Shown: positions 8,512-22,063, counted from the first letter of the stretch. The stretch: DNA of 64,000 bases from Aeromonas allosaccharophila (GCF_000819685.1 NZ_CDBR01000113.1:1-64000); one strand, 5' to 3'. The notes: a model not told the origin generated them from the letters alone. Translations and numbers: made by a program.

Positions 8512-9451
8512 ACGCTTCCTGAATGGCTTGGCTAAGTTGATACACCGCCATCGCATAGAGTGGGCTGCGATTGTAGCGGGTGATCACATAAAAGTTATGC
8601 CGTGCGACCCAGTATTCCGGTCCATCGGCTTGGGCAAACGCCAGTAACTTGACCGGCGTCTGTGGGGCCAGCGGCGTGGCGAGCTCAATCCCTGCCGCCG
8701 CCAGTTCTGACCACTGTTGTGTAAGCTCGGGCTCAGATCTCAGAAAAGGTTCGACTGCCATCAGCCCGATCTGGGCCGGTTCCACCACGGATTCGCCCCA
8801 GCGCCACTGGTGGCTGGCAAAATAGTTGGCCACGCTGCCGATGGCATCGACCGGGTTGGCAAACAGATCCCGTTTGCCATCGCCGTCAAAATCGACGGCG
8901 TAGTGGCGGTAGCTGGAGGGCATGAACTGCCCCATTCCCATGGCGCCGGCATAGGAGCCCTTGAGGCGCTCCAGCGACCAGCCCTCTTCCCTTGCCAGCA
9001 ACACCAGCTGGGCGAACTCCTTGGCAAAGAAGTCGCTGCGTTCGGGGTAGTGAAACCCCAGGGTGTAGAGGCTATCGAGCACCGGATGACGGCCCATCTG
9101 GCGACCATAGAAGGTCTCGACCCCGATGATGGCCACGATGAGCGAGGCGGGCACCCGATAGGTCTGCTCGGCGCGGGCCAGCACCGCCGCATGCTGCTGC
9201 CAGAACTGCTGCCCGTCACGGATGCGATCAGGGGTAACGAACAGCGGCCGGTAGCGATGCCAGGGTTTGGCTTCCCACGGCTTGCTGATGGTGTCGAGTA
9301 CCTCCTGCCGTAGCTGGGCGCGGGCGACGGCGGCCTGCAACGCCGCCAGCGGCACCTGTTGCTGCTCGGCGAGCAGGGCCAAGCGATCCGGCGCCACGGC
9401 AGCGGTCGCCATCGAGGCGGCGAGAGAGAGCAGCAATCCAACCCGTCTCAT
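8453..9451 (-). CDS. mltB: lytic murein transglycosylase B
   Basis: Cleaves the MurNAc-GlcNAc bond of peptidoglycan with formation of a 1,6-anhydro end. The catalytic glutamate lies in GVETFYG, followed by the family stretch GAMGMGQFMPSSYRHYA and FDGDGKRDLF. A signal peptide is visible, but there is no lipobox cysteine after it, so unlike E. coli MltB this copy is probably soluble in the periplasm (SltB-like). Its ATG overlaps the rodA stop by one base. Placement between rodA and rlpA fits a role in elongation-linked wall turnover. Confidence 0.92.
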   Translation of the reverse strand: MRRVGLLLSLAASMATAAVAPDRLALLAEQQQVPLAALQAAVARAQLRQEVLDTISKPWEAKPWHRYRPLFVTPDRIRDGQQFWQQHAAVLARAEQTYRVPASLIVAIIGVETFYGRQMGRHPVLDSLYTLGFHYPERSDFFAKEFAQLVLLAREEGWSLERLKGSYAGAMGMGQFMPSSYRHYAVDFDGDGKRDLFANPVDAIGSVANYFASHQWRWGESVVEPAQIGLMAVEPFLRSEPELTQQWSELAAAGIELATPLAPQTPVKLLAFAQADGPEYWVARHNFYVITRYNRSPLYAMAVYQLSQAIQEAYASSSQTPPAQPELVAGRL

Positions 9452-10554
9452 CAGGCGAGCAGTCTTCTATGAGTCTGGATGGACATCAGTATGCCAAAGC
9501 CGGCCATCAGGGTCACCATGGAGGTACCGCCATAACTCACCAGCGGCAGGGGAACACCCACCACCGGCAAGATGCCGCTCACCATGCCCATGTTAACGAA
9601 CACATAGACGAAGAAGGTGAGGGTGATGGCGCCACCCAGCAGTCGCTCGAAGCTGTTCTGGGCCTGCATCGAGATAAACAGGCAGCGGCTGATGACGTAG
9701 AGGTAGAGCACCAGCAGCAGGGCAACCCCCACCAGCCCGAACTCCTCGCTAAATACCGCGAAGATGAAGTCGGTGTGGCGTTCGGGCAGAAACTCCAGCT
9801 GGGACTGGGTCCCTTGCAGCCACCCCTTGCCAAAGACGCCGCCGGAGCCGATGGCAATCTTGGACTGGATGATGTGATAGCCACGGCCGAGCGGGTCTTT
9901 CTCCGGGTCGAGCAGCATCAGCACCCGCTGGCGCTGGTAGTCGTGCATCAGGAAGAACCAGAGCACCGGCATAAAGGCGACCATCAACATGACCGCCAAG
10001 CCGATCAGCCACCAGCTGAGTCCCGCCAGAAAGATGACGAAGAAGCCGGAGGCCGCCACCAGAATGGAGGTGCCAAGGTCGGGCTGGGCGGCGATCAGCA
10101 GGGTAGGCAGCAGCACCATGATGAGGGCGATCACCACATGGCTGAACTTGGGGGGCAGCGAGTGGCGACTGAGCCAGGCGGCCACCATGATCGGCATGGA
10201 GAGCTTCATCACCTCGGAGGGCTGGAACTTCATAAAGCCGAGATCGAGCCAGCGCTGGGCCCCCTTGCCGATGTGGCCGAACACGTCCACCGCAATCAGC
10301 ATCAGCACCACCACGGCGAACAGCGGCACCGACCAGCGGGCGTAGAGGGAGGGCGGCAGCTGGGCCATGCCAATCATCAGGGCAAAGGCGAGGCCGCCGC
10401 GCACCAGCTGGCGCACGATGGAGTCGATATCCTGACCTGAGGCGGAGTAGAGCACCACCATGGAGAGGGTCATCACGGCCAGCAGACCGAGCAGCAGGGG
10501 CAAGTCGATATGCAGCTTGTACCAGATACTCTGCTGGCGAGCTGAATTACTCAT
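9451..10554 (-). CDS. rodA: rod-shape peptidoglycan glycosyltransferase RodA
   Basis: SEDS-family polymerase that builds glycan strands from lipid II together with PBP2. About ten hydrophobic segments run the length of the protein, and the family signature ending in [11 protein letters not shown] is present, as is the LGAQRW-like [10 protein letters not shown] stretch. The start at 10554 (MSNSARQQ) overlaps the mrdA end by 8 nt; the longer upstream frame is out of character. Length is 367. Also called mrdB. Confidence 0.96.
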   Translation of the reverse strand: MSNSARQQSIWYKLHIDLPLLLGLLAVMTLSMVVLYSASGQDIDSIVRQLVRGGLAFALMIGMAQLPPSLYARWSVPLFAVVVLMLIAVDVFGHIGKGAQRWLDLGFMKFQPSEVMKLSMPIMVAAWLSRHSLPPKFSHVVIALIMVLLPTLLIAAQPDLGTSILVAASGFFVIFLAGLSWWLIGLAVMLMVAFMPVLWFFLMHDYQRQRVLMLLDPEKDPLGRGYHIIQSKIAIGSGGVFGKGWLQGTQSQLEFLPERHTDFIFAVFSEEFGLVGVALLLVLYLYVISRCLFISMQAQNSFERLLGGAITLTFFVYVFVNMGMVSGILPVVGVPLPLVSYGGTSMVTLMAGFGILMSIQTHRRLLA

Positions 10555-12469
10555 GGGGGGCGACCTCACTCGGTTGGGACGGCTTTTCCGGTGCCGGTGG
10601 CAGTTGCGGATCAGGGGGCAGCAGATAGGCATCCAGCATCTGGCGTGCAATGGGCGATGCCGCCCGGCCACCACCACCACCGATGGAGTTTTCCAGCACC
10701 AGTGCTACCACCGCTTTTGGCGCCTCAAAGGGGGCGTAAGCGACGAACAGGGCGTTATCGCGATGCTCCGCCTTGACGGTTTTGATGTTATAGACCTGGT
10801 TTTCCTTCATGTTGACCACTTGGGCTGTGCCAGATTTGCCACCGGAGGTATAGGGGGCATTGGCAAAGGCGTGGCGACCACTCCCTTCCTTGCCTTGGTT
10901 CACCCGCCACATCCCCTCCTGCGCCACTTTCCAGTAACTATCGCTCTTGAGCTTGAGGGCGATATTGGGGTTGATGGGGGCATCGACCACCCCCGCCTGG
11001 GAGGCGGTGCTCTTGAGCAGGTGCGGGGTCACGTCGTGGCCGTTCTGGGTCAGGATACTGATCGCCTTGGCCAGCTGGAGCGGGGTGGCGCTCCAGTAGC
11101 CCTGACCGATACCGACAGAGATGGTGTCACCCTGATACCAGGGTTGGCGCCAGCGGGCCATCTTCCAGTCGCGAGACGGCATGACCCCCTTGGTCTCTTC
11201 ATAGAGATCGACGCCGGTGTACTGACCGAAGCCGAACTTGGTCATGTAGTTGTGGATCTTGTCGATGCCGACCCGATAGGCGAGATCGTAGAAGTAGGTA
11301 TCTGCCGAGACCTCAATGGCGCGATAGACATCGAGCCAACCGTGGCCCCACTTGCGCCAGTCGCGGAACTTCTTGGTGGTGCCGGGAATGGAGAAGCTCG
11401 GGCCACCAAAATAGCGGTAGCCGGGAGTGATAGCCCCCTCGTTAAGACCCATGATGGACATCATGGGTTTGACGGTGGAGGCGGGGGCATAGATGCCCTG
11501 AGTGGTGCGGTTCACCAGCGGCCGCGCCGGATCGTTGAGCAGCGCCGAGTAGTTGGCGCTGGAGATGCCGGTCACGAACAGGTTGGGGTCGTAGCTCGGG
11601 CTCGACTCCAGGGCCAGGATGGCGCCGGTTCTCGGGTCCATCATCACGATGGCACCGCGCTGGCCGGCCAGCAGTTGCTGGGCCTTGAGCTGCATCCGGA
11701 CGTCGATATTGAGGTAGATATCCTGGCCGGGAATGGGCGGCTGGAACTTGAGGGTGCGGACAATCCGGCCGCGGTTGTTCACCTCGACCTCCTGATAGCC
11801 CGCCACGCCGTGCAGCTGATCCTCGTAATACTTCTCCACCCCCTGCTTGCCGATATCCTTGGTGGCCGCGTAGTTGGCGAGTTTTTCTTCTTTGTCGAGG
11901 CGTTCCACATCGCGGGTGTTGATCTTGGCCACATAGCCCAGCGCATGGGTGAGGGTGTCACCAAACGGGTAGTAGCGCTTCAGGTAAGCCTCGATGCTGG
12001 CGCCCGGGTAGTTGTGCTGGTTGACCGAGAAGAGGGCCACCTGATACTCGGTCAGCTTCTCGTAGAGGGCGACCGGCTTGAAGCGACGCTGGCGCTTCAC
12101 TTCGGCGAGGAACTTCTCCTTGGTGCCTTCCGGCAGCCCCAGCAGGGTGATCAGCTGGTCGGCGGTTTTTTCGAGATCCGTGGTCTCTTCCGGTACGATT
12201 TCCAGACTGTAGACTGGGCGGTTTTCCGCCAGCAGTACGCCGTTGGCGTCATAGATCAGGCCCCGTGGCGGCGCCACCGGGACTACACGGATGCGGTTGG
12301 AGTTGGATCGAGTCTGGTAGGTGTCGTAGGACTCGACCTGCAGATAATAGAGATTGCCCAGCAGCACCAGCATCAGCACGACGATGCCGATGTAGGCTAC
12401 CAGGGTGCGCCGGAAGAACAGATTGCCCTCGGCACTGTGATCGCGCATTTCGATGCGTTGTTTCAGCAT
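10547..12469 (-). CDS. mrdA: penicillin-binding protein 2
   Basis: Elongasome D,D-transpeptidase that cross-links glycan made by RodA. A single N-terminal membrane anchor (about residues 20-43) precedes the pedestal domain and the transpeptidase domain, whose motifs are STVK (in APASTVKPM), SAD (in EVSADTYFY) and KSGT (in GGKSGTAQV). The C-terminal tail is Pro-rich. Length 640 is close to E. coli PBP2 (633). It lies between rlmH and rodA, the conserved order, and the rodA overlap implies translational coupling. Confidence 0.96.
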   Translation of the reverse strand: MLKQRIEMRDHSAEGNLFFRRTLVAYIGIVVLMLVLLGNLYYLQVESYDTYQTRSNSNRIRVVPVAPPRGLIYDANGVLLAENRPVYSLEIVPEETTDLEKTADQLITLLGLPEGTKEKFLAEVKRQRRFKPVALYEKLTEYQVALFSVNQHNYPGASIEAYLKRYYPFGDTLTHALGYVAKINTRDVERLDKEEKLANYAATKDIGKQGVEKYYEDQLHGVAGYQEVEVNNRGRIVRTLKFQPPIPGQDIYLNIDVRMQLKAQQLLAGQRGAIVMMDPRTGAILALESSPSYDPNLFVTGISSANYSALLNDPARPLVNRTTQGIYAPASTVKPMMSIMGLNEGAITPGYRYFGGPSFSIPGTTKKFRDWRKWGHGWLDVYRAIEVSADTYFYDLAYRVGIDKIHNYMTKFGFGQYTGVDLYEETKGVMPSRDWKMARWRQPWYQGDTISVGIGQGYWSATPLQLAKAISILTQNGHDVTPHLLKSTASQAGVVDAPINPNIALKLKSDSYWKVAQEGMWRVNQGKEGSGRHAFANAPYTSGGKSGTAQVVNMKENQVYNIKTVKAEHRDNALFVAYAPFEAPKAVVALVLENSIGGGGGRAASPIARQMLDAYLLPPDPQLPPAPEKPSQPSEVAPHE

Positions 12470-12518
12470 GCCTTTACCTCAAGACCCTTGGGGGCAATAA
12501 CAGCAGGAACTGCATTGT

Positions 12519-12986
12519 TCACTCTCTGTGATACGGGTGATTTGTAGTGATGCTCCAGGCCCGATAGAGGCTCTCGGCCACCAGTACCCGCACCAGCGGA
12601 TGGGGCAGGGTGAGCGGTGACAGCGACCAGCTCTGTTCGGCGGCAGCCTTGCACTCGGGGGACAAGCCTTCCGGCCCGCCGACCAGCAGGGCGACATCGC
12701 GGCCATCGTGTTTCCACGCTTCCAGCTGGGTAGCCAGCTGCTCGGTAGTCCAGGGTTTGCCCGGAATATCGAGGGTGACGATACGCGAGCGGCCTGCGGC
12801 CGCCAGCATGGCTTCCCCTTCCTTCTGCAGGATGCGGGGAATGTCGGCATTTTTGCCGCGTTTGCCGGCGCCAATCTCGACGAGTTCAAACGGCATGTCT
12901 TTCGGGAAACGGCGACGATACTCTTCGAAGCCATGCTCTACCCAGGCGGGCATCTTGGTGCCCACCGCAATCAACTGGATCTTCAT
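12519..12986 (-). CDS. rlmH: 23S rRNA pseudouridine-1915 N3-methyltransferase
   Basis: SPOUT-class enzyme that methylates pseudouridine 1915 in helix 69 of 23S rRNA on assembled ribosomes. The full 155-residue protein follows the family pattern: [16 protein letters not shown] at the N-terminus, [12 protein letters not shown] for SAM binding in the knot, and [14 protein letters not shown] at the C-terminus. It is 19 nt downstream of rsfS, another ribosome-associated factor. Confidence 0.97.
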   Translation of the reverse strand: MKIQLIAVGTKMPAWVEHGFEEYRRRFPKDMPFELVEIGAGKRGKNADIPRILQKEGEAMLAAAGRSRIVTLDIPGKPWTTEQLATQLEAWKHDGRDVALLVGGPEGLSPECKAAAEQSWSLSPLTLPHPLVRVLVAESLYRAWSITTNHPYHRE

Positions 12987-13005
12987 GGTCGTTACACTTG
13001 TGCTC

Positions 13006-13347
13006 TTATTGCGTATTCACTTGAGCGGCACCGCTCCACAGCTTTTCCAGTTGGTAGAAGTCACGATGTTCATCCTGCATCACATGCACGATCACCGAGC
13101 CCATATCTACCAATACCCATTCACCGCTCAGTTGCCCTTCCACGCTCAGCAGATCGAGACCCGCGTGGCGGGCCTCGCTGGCCAGATGGTGGGCAATGGC
13201 GCTGACGTGACGACTGGAGTTGCCGGAACAGACGATCATGGTGTCAGTAATGCTGGATTTGCCGCGTACATCGAGGGTGATGATGTCGCGGCCTTTCATG
13301 TCATCGATCTTGTCGATGATAAAGGCATGCAGTTCTTGGCCTTGCAA
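13006..13347 (-). CDS. rsfS: ribosomal silencing factor RsfS
   Basis: Binds ribosomal protein L14 and blocks joining of ribosomal subunits in stationary phase or starvation. The 113-residue protein has the family core [19 protein letters not shown] and [25 protein letters not shown]. It heads the rsfS-rlmH pair and follows nadD after about 100 nt, which likely hold a promoter. E. coli order is the same except that cobC is absent here. Confidence 0.96.
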   Translation of the reverse strand: MQGQELHAFIIDKIDDMKGRDIITLDVRGKSSITDTMIVCSGNSSRHVSAIAHHLASEARHAGLDLLSVEGQLSGEWVLVDMGSVIVHVMQDEHRDFYQLEKLWSGAAQVNTQ

Positions 13348-13450
13348 TGAGTCTCTCCTCTGTTCCGGCGCGCAGCGTTTGCGTCAGGGCGGCGGATTAT
13401 ATCATGGTCACTCCCGTTTCCCATCGGGTGGGGCGGGATTACGACAGGGG

Positions 13451-14101
13451 CTAGCGGCGATTGGCGCGGTAGAGCCCCTGTTGATCAATATAGTGCGCAA
13501 CCGACTCGGGCAAGAGGTAGCGGGTGTCTTGCCCCGCATCCAGCAGGGCCCGCAGCCGGGTGGCTGACAGTTCGATGGGCTGGTTGTCCGCCAGCCAGAT
13601 ATGGCCGGCCAGACGCTGGTGCAGCGCGCTGGCGTCAGTGGTGTGATGGCGCGCCAGCAGCAGCGCTACTTCGGCCGGATACTCCGGTTGCCAGCCCGGC
13701 CGCACGCTCACCACCAGATGGGCATAGTCGAGCAGCTCCTGCCAGCGGTGCCAGCTTGGCAGGCTCAGCAGGGAATCCATCCCCATCAGAAAACAGAGCG
13801 GCGTATCGGGCAGTTCATGACGCAGCTCGATCAGGGTATCGATGGTGTAAGAGGGTTTATCCCGCATCAGCTCCCGCTCATCCACCACAAAGTGGTGGTT
13901 CTCCGCCGCCGCCAGTCTGACCATGGCGAGGCGCTGTTCGCTGGAGCAGAACGGATTGGCGCGGTGGGGCGGGATATGGTTCGGGATCAGCCGCATCTCG
14001 GCCAGCCCGAGGGCATCGCGCGCCTCGATGGCCGGGCGCAGATGCCCGATATGGATGGGGTCGAAGGTGCCCCCTAGCAGGCCAATGGGCGCCTTCAGCA
14101 C
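13451..14101 (-). CDS. nadD: nicotinate-nucleotide adenylyltransferase
   Basis: Joins nicotinate mononucleotide and ATP to make deamido-NAD in NAD synthesis. It has the nucleotidyltransferase motif GGTFDPIHIGH at the N-terminus and the SATRLR motif (for ISSTxxR) near the C-terminus. Length is 216. The start overlaps the end of holA by 7 nt, which suggests translational coupling. Confidence 0.96.
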   Translation of the reverse strand: MLKAPIGLLGGTFDPIHIGHLRPAIEARDALGLAEMRLIPNHIPPHRANPFCSSEQRLAMVRLAAAENHHFVVDERELMRDKPSYTIDTLIELRHELPDTPLCFLMGMDSLLSLPSWHRWQELLDYAHLVVSVRPGWQPEYPAEVALLLARHHTTDASALHQRLAGHIWLADNQPIELSATRLRALLDAGQDTRYLLPESVAHYIDQQGLYRANRR

Positions 14102-15132
14102 GGGCTGTTCTCCATCACCAGCGGCAGCGGGGTGCCATCACGAAAGCCGAGGGCAATGGTCTGCAGCATCAGCCACGCCTGTTCGGTATCGAAGCGGCGC
14201 TGGGCATCGTCCAGCTGGGCCATCAGTTGCCACAGTTGCTGCAACTTGGCAAACGGCAGGCGGGTCAGTGCTTGCTGAATGAGCTGCTGGCGGCTCTGCC
14301 AGATGCGCAGGCGGCTGAAGTGCTCACCCAGCGGCTGGCCGTTGCGCATCGCCAGCGACAGCTCGGTTAGCTGTTCCAGCTCGCGGCAGAGGGTCCAGGC
14401 CAGCATCCCTGGCTCGGTGCCTTCGGCCCGCAGGGCGGCCAGAATGCGCTGGGCCCGGTTCACCTTGCCCTCCAGCAGGGTATCGACCAGCTGGAACGGG
14501 GTGAAGTGGGCGTGGCGGATAATGGTCTCTTGCAGATAGGTGACGCTGATGGGCTGGGGCGGCGAGAGCAGGGTCAGCTTCTCGATCTCCTGACTGGCGG
14601 CCAGCAGGTTGCCCTCGTAGGAGTGGCACATGAAGTTGATGGCATCCGGCAGCGCCTTGAGGCCGAAACGCGCAAAGCGGGCACTCATCCAGCGCGGGAA
14701 GAACTTGGGCTCCGGATGGTTGACCGGCACATAGGTGCCAATCTGGTAGAGCTTGTCGAACCAGGCTGCCTTTATCTGGGTCTGGTTGAGGCGACCGCCA
14801 CTCAGCACCAGCAGCAGGTCGGGATGAAGCTGCTTGCCAATTTCGCTGATGCGGGCGGCCAGATCCTTGTCCACCTTGGCGGGCAGCTCCAGCTCGATGA
14901 TCTGGCGGGCGGAGAAGAGGCTCATGGCCTGACAGGCATCGTAGACCTGATTCCAGTCCAGCCCCTGTTCCACCACGAAGGTGTGGCGTTCATCGAAACC
15001 CTGCTTGCGGGCGACCTGACGGATGGCATCGATGGCCTCCAGTCGCAACAGGGGCTCGTCGCCAAAAACGAGATAGCAGGGCCGAAGCCCTGCTTTGAGG
15101 TGGTCACCAAATTGTTCCGGGTAGATCCGCAT
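14095..15132 (-). CDS. holA: DNA polymerase III delta subunit
   Basis: The clamp-loader subunit that opens the beta sliding clamp. It has the expected 345 residues (E. coli 343), with the N-terminal clamp-contacting domain (YLVFGDEPLLRLEAIDAIRQ), a central AAA-like region and a helical collar domain. Its ATG overlaps the lptE stop by one base, and the same lptE-holA-nadD order is found in E. coli. Confidence 0.95.
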   Translation of the reverse strand: MRIYPEQFGDHLKAGLRPCYLVFGDEPLLRLEAIDAIRQVARKQGFDERHTFVVEQGLDWNQVYDACQAMSLFSARQIIELELPAKVDKDLAARISEIGKQLHPDLLLVLSGGRLNQTQIKAAWFDKLYQIGTYVPVNHPEPKFFPRWMSARFARFGLKALPDAINFMCHSYEGNLLAASQEIEKLTLLSPPQPISVTYLQETIIRHAHFTPFQLVDTLLEGKVNRAQRILAALRAEGTEPGMLAWTLCRELEQLTELSLAMRNGQPLGEHFSRLRIWQSRQQLIQQALTRLPFAKLQQLWQLMAQLDDAQRRFDTEQAWLMLQTIALGFRDGTPLPLVMENSPC

Positions 15133-15614
15133 CAGAAGCTGACCTGACTCAACTGCCGAATCACCTGATTGGCCGCCTGCTCCTGCATTTCGCGGTTGAG
15201 CTGCTCCTGCTCACGGGAGGAGGCGAGCGCTGCATCCGGCTTGTTGAGGAAGCTGCGGTTGAAGTTGATGGGGAAGACCTGAGTCGGCTTGCCCGGTACC
15301 GAGATGGTGAACTGGGTACCAAAGCCCAGCACATATTCGGTGTCCGTCCCCAGCGCGTTGACCGAGGCAACCTGACTGGTGCTGCCTACACCGCCCAGAG
15401 TGAGCACCGGAATGCCCTCCTTGTCGGCCAGGGTCACGCCAGAGGCTTTCAGACGGGTAGTAACCATCCGGTAGAAGTCGCTCTTGTTGTCGCCCACGAC
15501 CTTCATGGTCATCAGCTCGCTCGGAATGCCGTTGCCGCGCATATGAAAGCCGCAGCCTTGCAGCAGCAGACCAGCCAGCACGATGGCCATCCAGCGGGTG
15601 AAGATGGTGCCCAT
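15132..15614 (-). CDS. lptE: LPS assembly lipoprotein LptE
   Basis: Plugs the LptD barrel and helps insert lipopolysaccharide in the outer membrane. The start at 15614 (MGTIFTRW) gives a short signal peptide and lipobox LQGC, followed by GFHMRGNG, typical of the family. The upstream ATG at 15632 adds six residues without purpose. Length is about 160, a little shorter than E. coli (193). It is separated from leuS by about 200 nt holding a duplicated leuS tail. Confidence 0.93.
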   Translation of the reverse strand: MGTIFTRWMAIVLAGLLLQGCGFHMRGNGIPSELMTMKVVGDNKSDFYRMVTTRLKASGVTLADKEGIPVLTLGGVGSTSQVASVNALGTDTEYVLGFGTQFTISVPGKPTQVFPINFNRSFLNKPDAALASSREQEQLNREMQEQAANQVIRQLSQVSF

Positions 15615-15696
15615 AGAAAATCCTCTTTGCATTAAGGGAAAGCGGCGGGCGCAAGGCCCGCCGTTATCATCCGTTTGCTGTCACAGATTGGCAATG

Positions 15697-15736
15697 ATCA
15701 GTTGGCAGCCAATTAGTTAGCGACAATGTTGAGCTG
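15697..15736 (-). pseudogene. duplicated 3' tail of leuS
   Basis: About 40 nt here match the end of leuS at 15804-15843 with roughly six differences. Read on the minus strand it still encodes LNIVAN followed by a stop (TAA at 15713-15715; leuS itself uses TGA at 15820-15822). The match continues about 17 nt past the stop codon, and the offset is 107 nt. It has no start and is a relic, not a gene. Confidence 0.8.
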
Positions 15737-15819
15737 TCATGGGCCGGTACGTCGTTACCCATGAGTGGCCACACAGTCAGCCAAGGTCGCCAAATGGTAT
15801 GACATCAGTTGGCAACCGA

Positions 15820-19036
<3,217 letters not shown>

Positions 19037-19067
19037 GTCATGCCATCAATGCGGACGAGATAACGAG

Positions 19068-19096
19068 CAAAAAGGCGCCATCAGGCGCCTTTTTCT
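19068..19096. terminator. bidirectional terminator between ybeL and tldE
   Basis: Stem AAAAGGCGCC (19070-19079) with GGCGCCTTTT (19084-19093), ATCA loop and T-run. It lies between convergent genes. Confidence 0.9.
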
Positions 19097-19120
19097 TGCT
19101 TGCAGGTTTCGTCGGGACGT

Positions 19121-20461
19121 TTACTTGCCCGCGACGGAGAGGCCGCCAAAACGGATCTGCGGGGCGTAGAAGCCCTTGCCGTCGTTGTGGTGCAGGGTAT
19201 CGCCAACCGCTTCCAGCTCGCCCAGCAGGCGGTAGAAGTTGCCTGCTACTGTGATGCCGCGCACCGGCTGCAGGCGAACTCCATCGCGACAGAGGAACCC
19301 TGACGCGCCAAAGGAGAAGTCGCCGCTCACCGCATCGGCACCCGAATGCAGGCCATCCAGCTTGACCAGCTCCAGATAGTCGCCGCTCTGCACCTCCGCT
19401 TCGCTGTGGGGGCCCGCGCCAAACACCAGATGGCGAGCGGTCACATCGAGGGCGCTGCGGGCACCGCGGGCGGCCGAGCCGTTGCTGGCGACGCCAAAGT
19501 GGCGGGCAGTAGCGCTGTTGTGGAGCAGGGTCTTCAGCTCCCCTTCGCCAATCAGCAGCAGATCCGAGCTGGCCGCCCCCTCGCCATCAAACGCCTTGAT
19601 GTTCATGCCGCCCGGCATATAGACCCGGCTCTCCAGAGTAAGCCAGCGTGACGCTACGCTCTGGCCGACCTTGCTGCGCCAGGGGTTGATCCCCTGCTGG
19701 GCCCACTTGCCCGACAGCACACCCTGAAAGCAGCCAAACAGGCTGGCAAAGCAGTTTGTGCTGAAGATGACGCTGTAGCGACCGCTCGGCACCGCTTCAC
19801 CGGGCAGTAGTCCATCGGCGATGGCGTAGATCTGCTCGATCAGGGCCTGGCTATCCAGCTCGTCGAAGCGACGGCCATACTGCCCCTGCGAGTGCATCGA
19901 CTGGCGGCCATCCCGTTCCACCAGCGCCGAGGTGTAGCAGCCGACGCTGAACTCGCCGTGCTGGCAGAGGGTGCCCTGACTGTTGGCGAGCCAGAGCTGG
20001 CTCTCACCTTCGAAGAAGCTGTTGTAGGGGGCGCCGCTCACTTCGGGCATGGCCAGCATGTCTGATTCGAGGCGCAGGGCCAGGGCGATCTTCTCCTCAA
20101 CCGGCGTGGTATCGGGCTGGTTGATCTCGGCGCAATCTGTGGTGATCCGGCTATTGGCCACCGAGATGCGCTGATCTGCATCCACCTTGGCAAAGCGGCT
20201 GGTATCGAGCGCATCCTGCAGCATGGCATCCAGCGCCAGCTCATCGAGGGATTCCGAGTAGGCGATGCCGACCCGACCCTCTTTTATCAGGCGAATACCG
20301 AGTTGCTGGCTGCTGGTGACCTTGTATTCACCGAGCTCGCCTTTGTCTGCCTTGAGGGAGAAGGCCTTCTCCTGATTGGCGATGATGTCTGCCTCGGCGC
20401 CGAGGTCGGCCACCTTGTCGAGCAGGCGGGTGAGCAGTTGATTCATGTCGATGGTGCTCAT
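19121..20461 (-). CDS. TldE/PmbA-family subunit of a TldD/TldE protease, divergent type
   Basis: The TldE partner in TldD/TldE metalloproteases lacks the catalytic zinc motif and completes the heterodimer; none is seen here. The 446-residue protein has the family C-terminal pattern (SGDFSFGASGF...GITVAGN). It is only distantly like E. coli PmbA as I recall it. Its ATG shares one base with the tldD-like stop, so the two are co-translated; in E. coli the tldD and pmbA genes are far apart. The pair is therefore probably a paralogous set. The start at 20461 avoids a long overlap with the partner gene. Confidence 0.8.
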   Translation of the reverse strand: MSTIDMNQLLTRLLDKVADLGAEADIIANQEKAFSLKADKGELGEYKVTSSQQLGIRLIKEGRVGIAYSESLDELALDAMLQDALDTSRFAKVDADQRISVANSRITTDCAEINQPDTTPVEEKIALALRLESDMLAMPEVSGAPYNSFFEGESQLWLANSQGTLCQHGEFSVGCYTSALVERDGRQSMHSQGQYGRRFDELDSQALIEQIYAIADGLLPGEAVPSGRYSVIFSTNCFASLFGCFQGVLSGKWAQQGINPWRSKVGQSVASRWLTLESRVYMPGGMNIKAFDGEGAASSDLLLIGEGELKTLLHNSATARHFGVASNGSAARGARSALDVTARHLVFGAGPHSEAEVQSGDYLELVKLDGLHSGADAVSGDFSFGASGFLCRDGVRLQPVRGITVAGNFYRLLGELEAVGDTLHHNDGKGFYAPQIRFGGLSVAGK

Positions 20462-21861
20462 CAGGCGTTCCCTCCCACCAGAATATTGTCCACTTTCAGC
20501 GCCGGCTGGCCCACCGAGGTGGGGACCGAGCCCGAGACAGAGCCGCACATACCGGCGGCTAGCGCCAGATTGCTGCCCACCATGGAGATCTCTTTCAGCA
20601 CCTGCGGGCCGGTACCGATCAGGGTGGCCGACTTGAGCGGTTTGGTGATTTTGCCGTGCTCGATGAGGTAGGCTTCCTGCACATTGAAGTTGAATTCACC
20701 GGTGCCGGGCTGTACCGAGCCGCCCCCCATCTTCTTGGCGTAGATGCCATGTTCGACGGTGGCCAGCATATCGTCGAGGCTGTGATTGCCCGGTTCGATA
20801 TAGGTGTTGCGCATGCGCGAGGTGGGGGCGTACTTGTAGGATTCGCGCCGCCCCGAGCCGGTGCGGGCGTAGCCCGTTTTGAGGGCACCCATTCTGTCCA
20901 CCAGAAAACCGGTCAGGACGCCGTCCTTGATGAGCTGGGTATGCTGGGTCGCCATCCCCTCGTCATCGACGTTGATGGAGCCCCAGGCATTGCCTTGCAG
21001 CCCTTCATCCACCGCATTGACCACCGGATTGGCGATAAGCTGGCCCATCTTGTCGTGGAACACCGACGCCTTCTTGGCCACCGAGGTGGTCTCCAGCAGA
21101 TGACCGCACGCCTCGTGGAAAATGACGCCGCCAAAGCCGTTCTCCATGATGACCGGCAGGGTGCCGCTCGGGCAGGGAGCCGCGCCCAGTTTCACCAGTG
21201 CCTGACGGGTGGCGGTGAGGGCCAGCTCGCGCGGATCGATGCGATCGGCATGCTCCCAGCCCATCAGGGCGCCGGGGGCCTCGTAACCAACGCTCTGCTC
21301 GCTCCCTTCCATGGCGATGGTCTGGGCCATGATGCGGTTGTAGTGGCGGCGATCGGCCACTTGCACGCCTTCGCTGTTGAAGATCTCCACCTCCTGCTCC
21401 CAGCCCAGCACGTTGCCGGAGAACTGGCTCACCTTGCCGCTCTCGGTGCGGGCCGACGCATCCATGGCGTGCAGATAGGCGATCTTCTGCTCCAGCAGCT
21501 TGTCTGCCGAGAGCGGCAGCGCGACCGGGTTGCGATCGCTCAGGCGGGTGAAATCGAAGGCGGTGGCGGTCACCACGGGGTCGCGGCGGTCTTTGGCCGC
21601 CAGCAGGGTGACGATGCGCAGCAGCTCGTCGCGGCTGGCTTGGTTGGTGTAGCCGTAGAGCACCTTGTGGCCGTAACAGAGGCGCACACCGATGCCGAAA
21701 TCGAGGCCACCGCTGATGTTCTCTATCTGGCTGGAGAGCAGGCTGAGCTGGCTGCGGCGCTTGCGCTCCACAAACAGCTCGGCAAAATCGGCACCCAGCG
21801 CCAGCGCGTGATCGAGCACGTCACGGGCAATGGCGGGGGCCAACAGGGAGAATGGGGTCAT
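20461..21861 (-). CDS. TldD-family metalloprotease subunit, divergent type
   Basis: Catalytic subunit with the zinc motif HEXXXH as HEACGH (in GGVIFHEACGHLLE). In characterised systems TldD/TldE trims unfolded peptides and the leaders of ribosomally made peptides such as microcin B17. The N-terminus (MTPFSLLAPAIARDVL) does not resemble E. coli TldD. I start at 21861, where AAGGA lies at proper spacing; the longer frame to 21951 adds 30 unsupported residues. The substrate is unknown, and no precursor-peptide gene is evident nearby. Confidence 0.82.
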   Translation of the reverse strand: MTPFSLLAPAIARDVLDHALALGADFAELFVERKRRSQLSLLSSQIENISGGLDFGIGVRLCYGHKVLYGYTNQASRDELLRIVTLLAAKDRRDPVVTATAFDFTRLSDRNPVALPLSADKLLEQKIAYLHAMDASARTESGKVSQFSGNVLGWEQEVEIFNSEGVQVADRRHYNRIMAQTIAMEGSEQSVGYEAPGALMGWEHADRIDPRELALTATRQALVKLGAAPCPSGTLPVIMENGFGGVIFHEACGHLLETTSVAKKASVFHDKMGQLIANPVVNAVDEGLQGNAWGSINVDDEGMATQHTQLIKDGVLTGFLVDRMGALKTGYARTGSGRRESYKYAPTSRMRNTYIEPGNHSLDDMLATVEHGIYAKKMGGGSVQPGTGEFNFNVQEAYLIEHGKITKPLKSATLIGTGPQVLKEISMVGSNLALAAGMCGSVSGSVPTSVGQPALKVDNILVGGNA

Positions 21862-22063
21862 AGAATATCCTTTTCTGGTCTGTCCGTTTGCTTCCGACAT
21901 CCGGCTCTGATTGTTATGGGATGTCGAGTCCATTGTTGCAGACCAGCACAAAAAAGTCGCTATAGCGTCATGCGATGATACCGATTGAGAAAATCGGTGC
22001 GATAACTGCGCCCGACGGCCAGGGCCAGGCGCTCAGGGTCGTTTTGCCAAAACGTGGGAAAGA

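Noticed and set aside
10460-12547. 695-codon plus-strand frame opposite mrdA
   Set aside because: Mirror of mrdA, which has all its catalytic motifs on the other strand.
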